The translations under genes were made by a program, and so were the position numbers. Positions 11,256 to 18,936 of a stretch of DNA of 36,432 nt are shown here, one piece after another; position 1 is the stretch's first letter; each line of letters begins with the position of its first letter. The notes beneath the pieces are model-generated. The model did not search any database. It had not been told where the DNA came from and was given only the letters and a program-made list of their open reading frames with translations. The DNA is from Kiritimatiellia bacterium (GTDB lineage Bacteria > Verrucomicrobiota > Kiritimatiellia > SLAD01), in assembly GCA_007136425.1 (NCBI GenBank), contig SLGY01000174.1, forward strand, positions 1 through 36,432, written 5' to 3'.

Positions 11256-11382
11256 CAGCCCGTTGAAAAACGTTTGTTGGTGTGCCATCCACCGCCTCAC
11301 GGCGGCGGCTACGAAGAAAACTGCAATGTAGCCGCGCCCGTGAGGGCGTGGACTATGTGGCCGTGAGTTTTTCAACGGGCTG
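11256..11382 (+). mobile_element. MITE-like element with CAGCCCGTTGAAAAAC terminal inverted repeats
   Basis: Perfect 16-base terminal inverted repeats (11256-11271 and 11367-11382) bound a 127-base element. The core is CCGCC/GGCGG hairpin, CGGCTAC, loop, GTAGCCG, CGCCC/GGGCG hairpin. That core is the reverse-complement relative of the unit at 1664-1749. It lies between the 5'-nucleotidase gene and the phosphoglycerate mutase gene upstream of it, both on the minus strand, and fills most of the 252-base gap. Flanking tetramers TTAG and ATAG are not a clean duplication. It encodes no protein. Confidence 0.8.
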
Positions 11383-11395
11383 ATAGGGGAGAAAA

Positions 11396-12577
11396 TTAAC
11401 GCAGGGATTGACGGATCAGTTCGTAGGACCACTCTTCCGGAAGGTCGTCGAGCACCGTTTCATCGAAAGGAGCTTCTTCCGTGACCGTGCCGACGGGGCC
11501 GTCGAGGATGACCAGGGGTACGGGATCCTTGGTATGTCCCCGTAGGGCGACGGGGGTGCGATGATCCATGGCCAGGATGAGGCGGTACGGCTCTCCGCAC
11601 GTTTCCATATGATCCCAGAGCGGCGCCACGATCCGTTTGTCAAAGTCTTCGATCGCCTGTGTCTTCAGTTTTGCGTCGCCCATATGTCCGCATTCGTCCG
11701 GGGCCTCAACATGGACGTAGGCGAAGTCGGACGTCCGTATGATTTCCCGTGCGGCGTCGACCTTGCCGTCGTAGTTGGTGTCGATGAATCCGGTGACGCC
11801 CTCGATGTCGGGCACCGTCAGGCCGGCCAGTAGCCCGAGTCCGCGTACGAGATCCACGGCGGTGACCACACCGCCGGTCAGGCCGTAAAGCGCATGAAAA
11901 TCCTGTAAGCGCAGGGCGCGGCCCTGTCCCCATAGCCAGAGTTGTGTGGCGGGTTCCCGGCCTGCAGCCCGGCGCGCTTCGTTTACCGGATGCTTTTCAA
12001 GGATGGCCTTGGACCGATCCATCAACTCGCGTACTTCTTCTTCCCGTTCGCCTGACGGCAGGTGCGGGGCGATGTCCTGTTCGGCGATGTCGTGCGGCGG
12101 TTGGGTGGTCATATCGGCCGGCCCGTCCCGCCAGAGGAGGAGATGCCGGTATCCAATACCCGGATAAAAGCGAAGGGATTCGCCGCCCAATGTCCGGGCC
12201 ACATCCCGGATTATTTGGTCACCTTCTTCACTGCTTATGTGGCCCGCCGAGTAATCGATCATGCGGCCGTCCCGTACGGTGACCAAATTGCAGCGAAAGG
12301 CGACGTCGTCGGAGGACAGGGGGATACGGGCGCCGGCCGCTTCAATGGGGGCGCGTCCGGTATATTGCTCGGCGGCGTTATACCCTAACAGGCCCATATT
12401 GCATACGTCACTGCCCGGGGGCAGTCCTGCCGGGACCGTGCGGACGTTATGCAGTGTGCCCCGCGCGGCAATGCGGCGCATGGCGGGAATACGGGCGGCT
12501 TGGAGAGGCGTCCTTCCGCCCAACTCGTCCACGGGATAGTCGCCCATGCCGTCGCCCACTAATAGAATATATTTCAT
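11396..12577 (-). CDS. apgM: Cofactor-independent phosphoglycerate mutase, ApgM type
   Basis: 393 residues, the length of the archaeal-type enzyme found in many bacteria. It would interconvert 3- and 2-phosphoglycerate. Alkaline-phosphatase-superfamily metal and nucleophile motifs are visible: 'VGDGMGDYPV' near the N-terminus, the serine of 'GSDVCNMGLLGY' near residue 56, 'VHVEAPDECGHMGD' and 'AMDHRTPVALRGHTKDPVP' near the C-terminus. This family was once annotated as a proposed homoserine kinase, so that name may appear in databases. GAGGCG lies upstream of the ATG. It is divergent from manA. Confidence 0.9.
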   Translation of the reverse strand: MKYILLVGDGMGDYPVDELGGRTPLQAARIPAMRRIAARGTLHNVRTVPAGLPPGSDVCNMGLLGYNAAEQYTGRAPIEAAGARIPLSSDDVAFRCNLVTVRDGRMIDYSAGHISSEEGDQIIRDVARTLGGESLRFYPGIGYRHLLLWRDGPADMTTQPPHDIAEQDIAPHLPSGEREEEVRELMDRSKAILEKHPVNEARRAAGREPATQLWLWGQGRALRLQDFHALYGLTGGVVTAVDLVRGLGLLAGLTVPDIEGVTGFIDTNYDGKVDAAREIIRTSDFAYVHVEAPDECGHMGDAKLKTQAIEDFDKRIVAPLWDHMETCGEPYRLILAMDHRTPVALRGHTKDPVPLVILDGPVGTVTEEAPFDETVLDDLPEEWSYELIRQSLR

Positions 12578-12613
12578 CGCCTGCGCCTCATTGTTGTGTT
12601 CACCATGCCGGGA

Positions 12614-12642
12614 ACGGTACCGAAAGGTTTGCCGGGGGTCAA
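12614..12642 (-). promoter_or_regulatory. Putative promoter for apgM
   Basis: On the minus strand TTGACC (12637-12642) is followed by a 17-base spacer and TACCGT (12614-12619), about 37 bases before the apgM start, in the divergent gap with manA. The -10 match is modest. Confidence 0.35.
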
Positions 12643-12695
12643 TCCGTCGTACTTGCGGGTTGATTCGTCGGCGTGATCCCGATAAACATGCGTTT

Positions 12696-13673
12696 ATGAA
12701 GTCGTTATATCCACTGTTTTTCGAGCCTGTATATCAGCAGTATGTATGGGGCGGTGACCGGATTGCGCGTCGTTTCAATCGCGATTTGCCGGAAGGGGTC
12801 TATGCGGAGTCATGGGAGGTCTCCGATCGAACGGAAGGGATGAGTGTGGTGGCCAACGGCCCCTTGAAGGGGATGCCGCTGGCGGATTTGATCCGCGACT
12901 ATGGTCGCGACCTGCTGGGTACGGATTCGGACGAAGCCCGGTTTCCGTTGCTGGTAAAACTCATCGATGCGCGGGAGACGCTGAGCGTACAGGTGCATCC
13001 CAATGACGAGCGTGCGGCCGCTTGCGGTGGTGAGGCGAAAACGGAGATGTGGTATGTGCTGGAGGCGGACCCCTCTGCGCGCGTGTATGCGGGGGTTCGG
13101 CCCGGCGTCGATGAAGTGAAGTTCCGGGACGCCATGGAACAGGGCGCGCTAGAGGACTTGTTGCATGTGGAGCCGGTACAAGCGGGCGACGCAATTTTCA
13201 TGCCGGGGGGGCGGGTGCACGCCATCGGAGCGGGCTGTCTGCTGCTTGAAGTGCAACAAAACTCCAATACGACGTATCGACTATATGATTGGGGCCGGGT
13301 CGGAGCGGACGGGAAGCCGCGGGATCTGCATATCGACCAGGCGATGCAGGTGATCCGCTGGCATGACGAGGACCGAGTCAAGATGCGTCCCCGCCGCTTG
13401 GGCCTGATTGAGAAAAACGAATTATGGGAAGTGTTGACCTGTTCTCATTTTCGGATGGAACGGCTGCTTATTCGTGAACCATGGCCGGCAGGGCATGACG
13501 GACGTTCGTTTCAGGTGCTGTTTTGCGCTGATGCGCCGGTCCGCATTCGCGCAGAGAACGGATCGCAGGATTTGGTATCGGGCGGTACGTGTTTGATCCC
13601 GGCATCCGTCACACGCTACACGGTGGAACCGCTGGGCGCACCGGCGACCCTCTTGCGCATCACGCGCCCGTGA
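12696..13673 (+). CDS. manA: Mannose-6-phosphate isomerase, class I
   Basis: 325 residues, matching the short Bacillus-type class I enzyme that interconverts mannose 6-phosphate and fructose 6-phosphate. Zinc ligands are readable in 'VQVHPNDE' (Gln and His), 'KTEMWYVLE' (Glu) and 'PGGRVHAIGAG' (His), with the cupin fold around them. The open frame extends upstream to 12546, but the family alignment begins at 'MKSLYPLFFEP', so the ATG at 12696 is used although no good ribosome binding site precedes it. The gene stands alone, converging on the anti-sigma kinase gene. Confidence 0.93.
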   Translation: MKSLYPLFFEPVYQQYVWGGDRIARRFNRDLPEGVYAESWEVSDRTEGMSVVANGPLKGMPLADLIRDYGRDLLGTDSDEARFPLLVKLIDARETLSVQVHPNDERAAACGGEAKTEMWYVLEADPSARVYAGVRPGVDEVKFRDAMEQGALEDLLHVEPVQAGDAIFMPGGRVHAIGAGCLLLEVQQNSNTTYRLYDWGRVGADGKPRDLHIDQAMQVIRWHDEDRVKMRPRRLGLIEKNELWEVLTCSHFRMERLLIREPWPAGHDGRSFQVLFCADAPVRIRAENGSQDLVSGGTCLIPASVTRYTVEPLGAPATLLRITRP

Positions 13674-13713
13674 TGGCCCCATGGGCGTGGGGCGTCTTGG
13701 TCAGAGATGCGCG

Positions 13714-14184
13714 CTAGTGCTCCGCGGCCGATCCGGACGTTTCCGTCGGCGCTCTTCGTTTGATCAGGCGCATGCGGTTTCCCACGTTCGGAAACGATTC
13801 GTATTGTACGTCATCCATGAATTGCCGGATGAGATACATTCCGACGCCGCGTTCATTGCCTTCCAGCCAGTGATCGGGAAATTTCGGTTCCGTATACGTT
13901 TCGGCATCGAATGCCTTGCCTTGGTCAATGATGTCCACCACAAAGCGTTCGTCATTGCTGTCGATTTGGATATGTAACGGGGGCTTGGGGTTACAGGCGC
14001 TGTACGCATGGTCCAGGACGTTGGTGCAGGCCTCGTCCACGGCCACTTCCACCTGGTCGATCGCTTCCGACGACATGCCGGCGGCCGTGGCCAATCGGGT
14101 AACGACCCAGCGGATCATCGCCAGGGAACTCGGATTTCCCGGAAGCATCAACTCGTAATGGGTTCTGCGCAGGGCGGCACACAT
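13714..14184 (-). CDS. RsbW-like serine kinase (anti-sigma/partner-switching kinase)
   Basis: 156 residues of the GHKL ATPase fold. It would bind and phosphorylate a STAS-domain antagonist and inhibit a sigma factor or other target. The N box reads 'VEVAVDEACTNVLDHAY' (about 46-62), the G1 box 'DIIDQGKAFD', and the G2 box 'ERGVGMYLIRQFMDDV'. AGGA lies 7 bases before the ATG, and the start comes 4 bases after the STAS gene stop, so the pair is cotranscribed. No sigma factor gene is in the window, so its target is unknown. Confidence 0.88.
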   Translation of the reverse strand: MCAALRRTHYELMLPGNPSSLAMIRWVVTRLATAAGMSSEAIDQVEVAVDEACTNVLDHAYSACNPKPPLHIQIDSNDERFVVDIIDQGKAFDAETYTEPKFPDHWLEGNERGVGMYLIRQFMDDVQYESFPNVGNRMRLIKRRAPTETSGSAAEH

Positions 14185-14188
14185 GCTT

Positions 14189-14557
14189 CTATCCTGGACT
14201 GTTGACTGTGGGCATATCGTGCAACGCCTCTTCCACTGAGGCGTGCAGATGAAGTACGTGCGTAAGTCCGAGTAGTTTCAAAATACTCTCTATTTTAGGG
14301 GGTAACCGACATAGTACGAGTTGTCCCCCGCGCGATTCACATTGTCGATGAAAATAGAAGAAAAGCCCGAATACGGCGCTGTTCACATAACGTAATTCCT
14401 TACAGTCTATCAGCACGCGCGGGGCATCCGACCGACACAACGGTTCCAGCGCCTCGGATAGGGCACTCTCGCTTGCGACGTCCAGGACGCCCCGAAGCGA
14501 TACCACATGATGATTCGACGCCGACTTTGTGGTGATCTGAAAAGAATCTTTCCCCAT
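14189..14557 (-). CDS. STAS-domain anti-sigma factor antagonist
   Basis: 122 residues forming a single STAS domain of the SpoIIAA/RsbV type. The phosphorylatable serine region reads 'LRYVNSAVFGLF' (about 57-68), where 'YISSAGLG' is usual, so the serine is kept. Upstream 'SLRGVLDVAS' fits the STAS first strand-loop. It would be phosphorylated by the adjacent RsbW-like kinase and dephosphorylated by the PP2C enzyme encoded farther upstream, switching partners. GGGAAAGG precedes the ATG at suitable distance. The three-gene logic is inferred from families and proximity. Confidence 0.88.
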   Translation of the reverse strand: MGKDSFQITTKSASNHHVVSLRGVLDVASESALSEALEPLCRSDAPRVLIDCKELRYVNSAVFGLFFYFHRQCESRGGQLVLCRLPPKIESILKLLGLTHVLHLHASVEEALHDMPTVNSPG

Positions 14558-14712
14558 AATGTCGGACCTTTCCCACTTTCGCGGACGGTGCGGGCATGAC
14601 CCTTCCGGCCATCGATAAGGCTACACTGCGTACCCGCCTCTTGTCCACCCGGAAAACCAAGGCAGCCATAATCTTCAGCGCATATTCGTATACTTGCGTA
14701 ACCCCTTGGAAA

Positions 14713-14915
14713 GAATGACGAAACACCCAAGGACCCAAGCACGAAAAAAGCTCGAATTCCGAATGCCGAAAAGCGAGATGGCTACAATGGCCGGCGCAAT
14801 ATGCTGCCATGCAACACAATGCGATGATCGGTTCAGCAGATAGCCGCCGCTCTTCTGGGGCTGGCTTCGGAATTCGTGCTTCGGATTTGATTCGGGCTTG
14901 GGTCTTTCGTCATTC
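14713..14915. repeat. Imperfect inverted-repeat element
   Basis: The arms pair as follows: 14713-14731 with 14897-14915 (18 of 19 bases complementary) and 14753-14763 with 14866-14876 (11 of 11). About 100 bases lie between the inner arms. Its right arm falls within the 120-base repeat described next. The arms are built from degenerate repeats of 'cgaa' words. No coding potential; could be a decayed mobile element or a structured locus. Confidence 0.6.
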
Positions 14916-14960
14916 GTCATTGATGGGCAATGAGTTGCGTGTATACACGAATCAGCCCTG
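14841..14960 (+). repeat. 120-base dispersed repeat, copy 1
   Basis: Matches the reverse complement of 36313-36432 over 120 bases with 3 substitutions and no gaps. Homology stops sharply at 14960. The left limit is unknown, because copy 2 is cut by the window end. Near its right end is the perfect 12-base palindrome CGTGTATACACG (14938-14949), conserved in both copies. Confidence 0.9.
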
Positions 14961-15004
14961 CATAATCTTTAGCGAACCCGACAAACTGACCCCATTGGGT
15001 GAAT

Positions 15005-15073
15005 CCGCCGGACGCGGAGGTCCGGCCTACAAAGGTCCGTGGTTGTAGGCCGGGGCTCTGCCTGCCGCGCCGG
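15005..15073 (+). repeat. Double-hairpin palindromic unit without terminal repeats
   Basis: CCGGAC/GTCCGG hairpin (15008-15025), CCTACAA (15026-15032), a 10-base loop, TTGTAGG (15043-15049), then a GC-rich arm beginning CCGGGGCTCTG. The core closely resembles that of the element at 28873-28993. No terminal inverted repeats are recognisable around it. Confidence 0.6.
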
Positions 15074-15173
15074 AGAGGCTTTGCGCAGGCGGGTCCCCGG
15101 CGATTATTCGCTAAGGATTGTGGGGGCAGCCCGGGCGCCTTGACGGAGATGTGCCTGAAACGGGTACGAAGTG

Positions 15174-16742
15174 TCAGCGTATTTCCGCGATGAGCATGGA
15201 AAAATCGTCGCTGACACGTTCCCCATCCCGGTGGACATCGACGGCCTGACGAACGGCGTCGATGATCGCCATGGGGGACTCCTCGCCGTGCTGCCGCACG
15301 ATTTCGAGCAGGCGTTCCTCGGTGAATTCCTCGCTTTGCGTGTTCATGGCTTCGGTCAAGCCGTCGGTATAGAAGATGACGCGATCGCCTTCTTCCATGC
15401 TCATCTCTCTCACGGGATATTCCTGGTTCTCCAGAAAACCGAGCGCCGGGCCGCTGGGCAATTTCCAGAGATCCAGTTCTTTGCGGCGCAGGCTGTAGCG
15501 GATCGGATACGGATGGCCCGCATTGGCGAGTCGGAAGGTGTCGGAGGAGAGGTCGAGCACGGCGTAGATCATGGTAATGAACTCGAATTCCGGTATTTCT
15601 TTTACGAGCATCTCGTTCAGCGCGTAGAGGACGCGGTCGGGTTCATAGAGATCGGCGTGCAAATGGCCGTGCGCAAATCCGCCCTTTTCCTTGACGGAAG
15701 AGACGGCCATCTTCAGCAGGCCGGAAATCAGCGCGGCGCTGACCCCGTGCCCGGAGACGTCGGCGATGTACATGGCCACGCGATCATGGTCCAGGCTGAA
15801 GACGTCGAAGAGGTCGCCGCCCAGCATATCGGAGGTGAGATAGAATTTATCGAAGACGAGCCGGTCCTGACGAGGAAAGGCCGTGGGCAGAAATCCGAGT
15901 TGAACCGTTTGTGCCAGTTTAAGGTCGCGTTCGATTTGCTCGTTGTGCGCGGCGAGTTCCCGGTTGGAAGCGCGCAACATGTCGTTGCGGCTCGCCAATT
16001 CTTCGCTCAGTTGCTTGATCTGTTCGAAGGCGGCATGCTGCTGGTAGTAGAGCGTGACGACCAGCGTGATGAGGATGATGATGAACAGACTTACAAGGAA
16101 GAACGTGATTTGAATAGCAAGCAGTTTCTCCCGCACCGTGTCCGCCGTGATATCGACGCCGGCGATGGCTACGGTTTGATTACGCTCATCCCTGATGGGC
16201 GCGTAACCGGAGATCAGGTCCGGATACGGCGGGTCCGGCTGAATCTGCTCGTCCGCGGTCGGGCCGTGCCATGCCTCGACCATTTGCGGCCACGGGGCGG
16301 CGTCGTAGGGCGCCCCGGGCGGTTCGCTCATTTCGTGTTCGGAGATGATGCCGTCCCCGTCCCGGTCGCGGGCACTCTCGTCGACGATGAACTCATAATC
16401 CGTGATTGGGGCGTCGGGATCCAGACTACGGCGCATGGTATAGATGTATTTTACATCCGGATTCTTGATGGAAATCCGATCAAGGAAGGACTGCACGCGT
16501 TGAAACGCGTCCAACTCCTTGTCGTCCGGCGTATGAATGGCGGCCAGATCGGCGGCGTCGATTCCCGCCGCCACCGCAATCGCCACCCCCATCGCATGGT
16601 GACGAATCTCGTCAATGACCACGCGCCGTGCGGTGACGTACAGCGTCAGAAAAAGCATGATCACTGCAATCCAGCACAACGCGAGGCCGGTCAATCGCCG
16701 CCGAGTGAGTCCCGAAAAGAAATGCAAAGGCTCGTCTCTCAT
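15174..16742 (-). CDS. Membrane-anchored SpoIIE-type PP2C serine phosphatase with extracytoplasmic sensor
   Basis: About 522 residues from the ATG at 16742. Membrane segments near residues 20-37 and 210-232 enclose an extracytoplasmic domain. A coiled-coil segment (about 236-285) joins it to a PP2C domain with 'LGGDLFDVF', 'ADVSGHGVSAAL', 'YTDGLTEAMN' and 'SDDFSMLI', which supply the metal-binding aspartates. It would dephosphorylate the STAS protein encoded downstream on the same strand. The external domain contains a perfect EF-hand-type loop (residues 126-137, bases 16332-16367), so calcium sensing is possible. GGGGAG lies 12 bases before this ATG; an ATG at 16754 is also in frame but touches that site. 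Confidence 0.88.
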   Translation of the reverse strand: MRDEPLHFFSGLTRRRLTGLALCWIAVIMLFLTLYVTARRVVIDEIRHHAMGVAIAVAAGIDAADLAAIHTPDDKELDAFQRVQSFLDRISIKNPDVKYIYTMRRSLDPDAPITDYEFIVDESARDRDGDGIISEHEMSEPPGAPYDAAPWPQMVEAWHGPTADEQIQPDPPYPDLISGYAPIRDERNQTVAIAGVDITADTVREKLLAIQITFFLVSLFIIILITLVVTLYYQQHAAFEQIKQLSEELASRNDMLRASNRELAAHNEQIERDLKLAQTVQLGFLPTAFPRQDRLVFDKFYLTSDMLGGDLFDVFSLDHDRVAMYIADVSGHGVSAALISGLLKMAVSSVKEKGGFAHGHLHADLYEPDRVLYALNEMLVKEIPEFEFITMIYAVLDLSSDTFRLANAGHPYPIRYSLRRKELDLWKLPSGPALGFLENQEYPVREMSMEEGDRVIFYTDGLTEAMNTQSEEFTEERLLEIVRQHGEESPMAIIDAVRQAVDVHRDGERVSDDFSMLIAEIR

Positions 16743-16833
16743 GCAAAAAATCATCTCCCCGACAGTTTCGACACGGAAAGAGAGTACACATTCAAAGTCG
16801 AATAGGGTACAAAAAACGGAAGAGGAATGTTTC

Positions 16834-17208
16834 ATGATGGAACGCAAGACAGTTGAAATCATCTGTCCGGCCTGCGGCCAGGAATCCCTGTTGGTCCGGC
16901 GACCGGTGTATGAGGGGTTGAAGAAGTCGGGAGAAACCCTCCAATGCGCCGCCTGCGGTCATGTGTTCGCATCGGAAGAGGAGGTCCCTTACAAGGCAAC
17001 GACCTCGCCCACGCTCTTCACGGAAACCGACCGGCCGGCCGCGCCCCGGGTGTTCGATGAGGGCGAGCAACGTCGCCTATGCCGGTATTGCGCGCATTAT
17101 GTCGTCAATCCCTTTACCCAATGGTGCGGGGTGCATCGAAAGGAAGTAGAGGCCACGGACACCTGCGACCGGTTTGAGGAGCGCAAGGAAGATTCGCCTC
17201 CAATATGA
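16834..17208 (+). CDS. Small double zinc-ribbon protein, function unknown
   Basis: 124 residues. GGAAGAGG lies 8 bases before the ATG. The N-terminal half has a zinc ribbon, 'CPACGQ' paired with 'CAACGH' (about residues 9-40). The C-terminal half has a second cysteine set, 'CRYCAHYV...WCGVH...CDRFE', of a kind seen in small metal-binding proteins; the linker is acidic and Pro/Thr-rich. No catalytic motif is seen. It is divergent from the PP2C gene. I do not recognise a named family; a nucleic-acid or protein-binding adaptor is plausible. Confidence 0.75.
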   Translation: MMERKTVEIICPACGQESLLVRRPVYEGLKKSGETLQCAACGHVFASEEEVPYKATTSPTLFTETDRPAAPRVFDEGEQRRLCRYCAHYVVNPFTQWCGVHRKEVEATDTCDRFEERKEDSPPI

Positions 17209-17270
17209 TCCCGAACGCCTTCCCGCATCGCGTGTTGTCCGTGCCGTTCCGTTTCTTCCAGCCGATGCGG

Positions 17271-18788
17271 TCAGGCGCCTTTCCGGTGCGCCCGTAACGC
17301 GTGCGGAAAACGACAGTGCGCGCAGCGCGACCGATCGTTCAGGCAGAAGTCCTGAAAGATCTGAATGAGCCCTTGCCGGGCCAGCTCGGATCGGTAGAGC
17401 GATGGCGCATGATCCCGGCCAAACAGGTAGAAGGCCGTTTGCTTGATAATGCCGTTGTCGGGTTCGACCGGTAAGCGGTCGAGAGCCGCCGTGATCCGCG
17501 CGGCGGGGACGCCCGTGGCCGCCAGAAAGGGGATGATCACGTTGGTGAGCATGGACGCGGCCCGCATGCGGCCGATCAATGCGACCGGCGCCGCGCGGCG
17601 CGTACTGTTAAAACCCAGGTGATGGCTCATATACGGATCGTACAGCTCGTGGAAATAGGCGATGATCTGGTCCGTCCAGTGCGCTGATTCATCGTCGGCC
17701 CGGCGTCGAATGGTCTCGACCGGCGTGTGTCGGCCGGTCACAAGTTGAGCGGCGGCCATCAGGCGCCGTGCGGGATGGTTGGCCGGACGAATGCCGTCGA
17801 GCCGCCACGCGCAGCGCGTCGCGTGGTCGCCGTACGCATGGCGATATCGCCACCACACATCCCAGAGCGAACGTATACAGCGCGCGGTTTCGTCGGACCA
17901 TCGTTTGGATCGTTGTTCGGGCAGCAGGCCGGCTGCTCCCATCAACAGCGCATAAGCCGTGTGCGCGTCGCCTTCCGCGATGCGTCGCAGCTCTTCCAGC
18001 GGCAGGGCCGCGGCCAGATGGCGGAAGGCGGACTTATTGTGTTTATAGCCGAGGGCCGCCATGAGCTCTTCGTAGAGGGCTTGTTCCATTCCCTTGTCCC
18101 GGATCAGGTCGGTCATGCGCTCGGCTTTGCGACGCAATCGCGCTTCGCCCGCCGCTTGCAAGACGTCGATGCGCGCATCGACGTCGTATGTTTGGAATTC
18201 CGTGGAACACGGCGGCATATCCGCCCGTGCCGCATACGGGTACGCGCTGGGATCAATATGTTCAAAGGAGAAGCCCGGACAGGCGGCGAGCGCGTCCTTC
18301 AAGGCAATGTGCACGGTGCCGGGGAGTCGATCGATGTCGTGCGCGCTGCCGGGGAAATAGGTGACATGAAAACGGACATCCCGGTAACGCGGATCGGCGT
18401 CGTGCCCGTGGGCTTTCCAGTCGGACGGATGGATATGAATCTCGACATCGCCGGCCAGGCGTCGTTCGTGCGGCCCGATTCGCAGGACCCCGCCGAGAAA
18501 ATCGGGGCCGGCCTCTTGGTTCCAGGTGCCGGGATGTTCCACGGTGACCGTTTCCCCGGTATGGGTTCGCAGGGCGACCGGACGCAGGCCGGGATCAAAC
18601 CATGCGCAGTGGAGATGTCGTTCCGAGTAGGGGAAGGCTTTACGTCGCGTCGCCGCCTCGCGCACGGCCGGCGGCGGCGTTTTGTGCAGTTCTTGATACA
18701 GCGGCGCTCTTGGAAACGCGGAAATCTCGTAGTCCGAGAGGTAGTTGCCGGACATCATCCCGGGGTTTTGCGATCCCGTTGAGGCCAT
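17271..18788 (-). CDS. DUF2851 family protein
   Basis: 505 residues. The N-terminal half shows the DUF2851 pattern: 'ERHLHCAWFD', 'HPGTWNQEAGPDFLGGVLRIG', 'GDVEIHIHPSDWKAHGHDADPRYRDVRFHVTYF' (about residues 57-150). The C-terminus ends in a cysteine cluster, 'FCLNDRSRCAHCRFPH', typical of the family. The conserved His/Asp/Glu set in the first half suggests a nuclease-like or metal-dependent fold, but the function is not established. It stands alone between the zinc-ribbon gene and the ABC operon, divergent from the latter. Confidence 0.85.
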   Translation of the reverse strand: MASTGSQNPGMMSGNYLSDYEISAFPRAPLYQELHKTPPPAVREAATRRKAFPYSERHLHCAWFDPGLRPVALRTHTGETVTVEHPGTWNQEAGPDFLGGVLRIGPHERRLAGDVEIHIHPSDWKAHGHDADPRYRDVRFHVTYFPGSAHDIDRLPGTVHIALKDALAACPGFSFEHIDPSAYPYAARADMPPCSTEFQTYDVDARIDVLQAAGEARLRRKAERMTDLIRDKGMEQALYEELMAALGYKHNKSAFRHLAAALPLEELRRIAEGDAHTAYALLMGAAGLLPEQRSKRWSDETARCIRSLWDVWWRYRHAYGDHATRCAWRLDGIRPANHPARRLMAAAQLVTGRHTPVETIRRRADDESAHWTDQIIAYFHELYDPYMSHHLGFNSTRRAAPVALIGRMRAASMLTNVIIPFLAATGVPAARITAALDRLPVEPDNGIIKQTAFYLFGRDHAPSLYRSELARQGLIQIFQDFCLNDRSRCAHCRFPHALRAHRKGA

Positions 18789-18936
18789 AGCTTGACTCCG
18801 GGGAAGCGGTTCATAATAGTTGGGTCAGGGCAGTCCGCATATCCCGAAGTACAGGGTATTCTTTCGGCGCGGGCAGGGCAAAGGGATTTTTTTCGCCGCG
18901 TCGTGGTCCGGCCATGGGAATGGAACAAAATACGGC

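Larger units (their letters stand above)
14558..15173. other. 616-base non-coding, repeat-rich gap inside the partner-switching locus
   Basis: No convincing gene on either strand. The sequence is locally less GC-rich than its neighbours. It holds an imperfect inverted-repeat element with arms 14713-14763 and 14866-14915, the 120-base repeat at 14841-14960, and a double-hairpin unit at 15005-15073. It separates the PP2C phosphatase gene from the STAS-kinase pair on the same strand. Any promoter of the STAS gene must lie in its left end, about 14560-14700; I could not identify one with confidence. Confidence 0.6.

Noticed and set aside
13676-13693. GCCCCA/TGGGGC hairpin between manA and the RsbW-like gene
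   Set aside because: Six-bp stem with no T run on either strand; too weak to call a terminator.
15171-16805. A 544-residue open frame on the + strand
   Set aside because: It is antisense to the PP2C phosphatase gene, which has clear domain motifs; the antisense product shows no family pattern.
17727-18782. A 351-residue open frame on the + strand
   Set aside because: Antisense to the DUF2851 gene; long antisense frames are common at this GC content.
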